Assembly (NCBI GenBank): GCA_003157175.1
Contig: PMIQ01000219.1
Coordinates: 23,515-31,977 of the forward strand
DNA length: 8,463 nucleotides
Source: Chloroflexota bacterium
Lineage (GTDB): Bacteria; Chloroflexota; Limnocylindria; Limnocylindrales; CSP1-4
Reading direction: 5' to 3'
Shown here: one piece after another, positions 7,177 through 8,463 of the stretch
Numbering within the stretch: the stretch's first letter is position 1
How the letters are laid out: every line of letters begins with the position of its first letter
Notes under the pieces: generated by a model
Seen by the model: only the letters and a program-made list of their open reading frames with translations
Told to the model about the DNA's origin: nothing
Database searches by the model: none
Position numbers and translations under genes: made by a program

Positions 7177-7190
7177 CCTGGCGCGCCAGG
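7177..7190. terminator. Perfect 14-bp palindrome between convergent genes, possible bidirectional terminator
   Basis: CCTGGCGCGCCAGG is fully self-complementary and can form a CCTGG/CCAGG stem with a CGCG loop on either strand. It lies in the 70-bp gap between the stop codons of the membrane protein gene and the NUDIX gene, where a shared terminator would be expected. There is no T-tract on either side, so the role is inferred from position and symmetry. Confidence 0.35.
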
Positions 7191-7214
7191 CCCCGGCGCG
7201 ACTCGGCCGCGAGG

Positions 7215-7633
7215 TCATCGCCCGCGAGTCTCAGCCGCCAGCCGCTCCGCGATTTCGACCAGACCTTCCGGGAAGAAACGATCGCCCGAAGCTCGAAGGT
7301 CCGAGAGCGACCACCAGCGGTGCGCGGCTAGGGCCGCTGCCTCCCCGTCGCCCGCACGCCCCGGACCGACCACGGGCGAATCGACACGCCCGAGCAGATG
7401 CCACTCATCCTGGTCGAGCCGCTGACCGCCATACGTAAAGCGGGCGCACCGTCGGAGCACCACCGGCCCAAGGTCGGGCACGTCGCGACCGACCTCCTCG
7501 ATGAGCCCGCGGCGCGCGGCCCCTTCCGGTGACTCTCCAGGTTCGATACGACCGCCCGGCGGATACCAGTAGCCGCCCCGGACCGGATCGGATCGGGATC
7601 GAACAACAGAAGCGCGTCGGTGTCGGGGTCCAC
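7215..7633 (-). CDS. NUDIX hydrolase, probably frameshifted (possible pseudogene)
   Basis: NUDIX enzymes hydrolyse nucleoside diphosphates linked to another group. Within 7215 to about 7590 one minus frame reads GGYWYPPGGRIEPGES, then AARRGLIEEVG, and a C-terminal WWSLSDLRASGDRFFPEGL, typical of the family. The box fits G-x5-E-x7-R-E-U-x-E-E-x-G except that the Glu after Arg is Gly (RGLIEE). The beta strand expected before the box is found in another frame, starting at a GTG (7631-7633): DPDTDALLLFDPDP. Adding one base at 7590-7591, in a GATCCC-type repeat, would join them as ALLLFDPDPDPVRGGYWYPP. Read without a shift, the box frame stays open up to a GTG at 7764-7766, but the extra N-terminus is an Arg-rich stretch (HRGPRGPRHRR) with no NUDIX character. 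The true 5' end is therefore unclear. A sequencing error could explain the frameshift, but not so easily the Glu to Gly change. Confidence 0.72.
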
Positions 7634-7668
7634 GTGGTCCTCGGTGGTTGCGCCGAAGATTCGCCCTC

Positions 7669-7860
7669 TCAGCGCGAGACGCCCGCCGGCCGACTACGGG
7701 AGCCACCTGCTCGCTCGTCAAATCTGTGAGCGGATCTGGGCAGCTGTCGAGACAGGCCTGCCCCACCCCACAGATGAAGGAGCGGATCGCGTAACCTGAA
7801 CGTGCCGAGGAGCCGCCCCCGTCGGAGCTTTTCCAGCAGTCCCGGGGACGCGACCTTCAC
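7669..7860 (-). CDS. Doubtful short reading frame divergent from the lipoprotein gene
   Basis: This is a 63-residue frame starting at a GTG (7858-7860) with AGGAG nine bases upstream, which is the other arm of the palindromic Shine-Dalgarno of the lipoprotein gene. The first 22 or so codons have mostly G or C in the third position and give a plausible start (KVASPGLLEKLRRGRLLG). After that the codon pattern decays and the product becomes Arg/Ser/Gly-rich with no known domain. It ends 36 bases before the NUDIX GTG at 7633. It may be the decayed start of a gene once linked to the NUDIX gene, or chance. I do not recognise it. Confidence 0.22.
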   Translation of the reverse strand: MKVASPGLLEKLRRGRLLGTFRLRDPLLHLWGGAGLSRQLPRSAHRFDERAGGSRSRPAGVSR

Positions 7861-7863
7861 GGT

Positions 7864-7869
7864 AGGAGG
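7864..7869 (+). promoter_or_regulatory. Strong Shine-Dalgarno site of the lipoprotein gene
   Basis: A perfect AGGAGG eight bases before the GTG at 7878 fixes that start. It is part of a short palindrome, AGGAGGCTCCT (7864-7874), so a Shine-Dalgarno-like AGGAG also appears on the minus strand nine bases before a GTG at 7858-7860. Confidence 0.75.
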
Positions 7870-7877
7870 CTCCTCAC

Positions 7878-8456
7878 GTGTCGCACAGCAGCTCTCGCTG
7901 GTTCGTTGCTACCGCGCTTGTCTTCGGCGTGACCCTCTCGGGCTGCGGAGGTTCGGGCGGCGGAGCGCCGTCGACCGTTGCCACGCCAGCGGCGGCCACC
8001 TCAGCGGCCACCACGTCGACCACCACAGCCCCGGTCTCGAGCCAGGCAGCAACCACCGCTGCGGGCAGCTGCCCCACCGGCGCCACGGTCGGCGCGGCCC
8101 TAGGCATAAGCCTTCCGGATCCAGTCTCCGTCGCAGGCGGCGGAGGCGCATCGCTTCCCGCCGGCGCGACCGGCGTGGCGTGCGAGTACAAAGGCACAAG
8201 CCTGAACGTGATCATCGAGCTGATCAAAAACATCGATCCCTCATCCATTTCGCTGTTCAGCAGCAAATACCCGGTGCCATACGCGAGCGTGTCCGGCGTA
8301 GGCGACCAGGCTCGTTCCTTCTCGCAGGCTCTCGGCGGGGGAAAGGACAACGAGGGCGTGGTTGCAACGAAGGGATCGAATCTCGTTGCCATCATCGCCA
8401 CCGACACGCCGGCGTCGCTTGCTCAGATCGAGGCCCTGGTCAACCAGCTCCTGTAG
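7878..8456 (+). CDS. Secreted lipoprotein with Ser/Thr/Ala linker and DUF3558-like C-terminal domain
   Basis: The product has 192 residues and a GTG start (7878-7880) with a perfect AGGAGG eight bases upstream. Residues 1-22 are a lipoprotein signal peptide (SRWFVATALVFGVTLSGC) with lipobox L-S-G-C and lipidation at C23. Residues about 24-62 are a flexible Gly/Ser/Thr/Ala-rich spacer, and 65-192 form a compact domain. That domain has cysteines C65 and C102, the latter in ACEYKG, followed by a SGVGDQA motif and a C-terminal helix (TPASLAQIEALVNQLL). The CxY and VGdxA pattern resembles small actinobacterial lipoproteins such as DUF3558-like or PknH-sensor-like domains. That resemblance is by eye only. 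The two cysteines probably form a disulfide outside the cell. The ligand or partner is unknown. No following gene is visible before the window ends. Confidence 0.85.
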   Translation: MSHSSSRWFVATALVFGVTLSGCGGSGGGAPSTVATPAAATSAATTSTTTAPVSSQAATTAAGSCPTGATVGAALGISLPDPVSVAGGGGASLPAGATGVACEYKGTSLNVIIELIKNIDPSSISLFSSKYPVPYASVSGVGDQARSFSQALGGGKDNEGVVATKGSNLVAIIATDTPASLAQIEALVNQLL

Positions 8457-8463
8457 GCGAGAC

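Overview
This is a GC-rich bacterial window whose recognisable genes are mostly secreted, lipid-anchored or membrane proteins. Four features suggest a single-membrane (Gram-positive-type) high-GC lineage: a DipZ-type CcdA-thioredoxin fusion, a secreted M11-like metalloprotease with fibronectin type III domains and the start of an 'LTPNRLVDSR' type C-terminal domain, a secreted DUF5666-like protein, and a Ser/Thr/Ala-linker lipoprotein. The best guesses are Chloroflexota (Limnocylindria-like) or Actinomycetota. No rRNA or marker gene is present to settle this.

Positions 1-6479 are all coded on the minus strand. Read in transcription order, right to left, the genes are: a secreted protein with three DUF5666-like repeats (6470-5472), a 569-residue DipZ-like disulfide/thiol redox protein (5358-3649), a 190-residue single-pass membrane protein of unknown function (3492-2920), and a large secreted zinc metalloprotease that starts at 2681 and runs off the left edge. 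The gaps of 113, 156 and 238 bp suggest separate promoters rather than one tight operon. The dipZ-like gene has a promoter placed so that its mRNA would be leaderless. The DUF5666 gene has a leader with two hairpins, the second of which covers its ribosome binding site.

To the right of a divergent gap (6480-6718) lies a small four-helix membrane protein on the plus strand (6719-7144). It converges on a NUDIX hydrolase gene on the minus strand (7215 to about 7633). The two are separated by 70 bp containing a perfect 14-bp palindrome. The NUDIX gene looks damaged: its N-terminal strand is in a different frame from its NUDIX box, and the catalytic Glu of the box is Gly. After a gap of about 244 bp with no confident gene, a plus-strand lipoprotein gene (7878-8456) begins behind a very strong Shine-Dalgarno site.

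The likely common theme is export and extracytoplasmic folding. DipZ would pass electrons across the membrane to exported proteins, and the neighbouring exported proteins carry even numbers of cysteines outside the membrane. This link is inference. I saw no mobile element, CRISPR array, tRNA or rRNA, and nothing that I would call a new defence or biosynthetic system.
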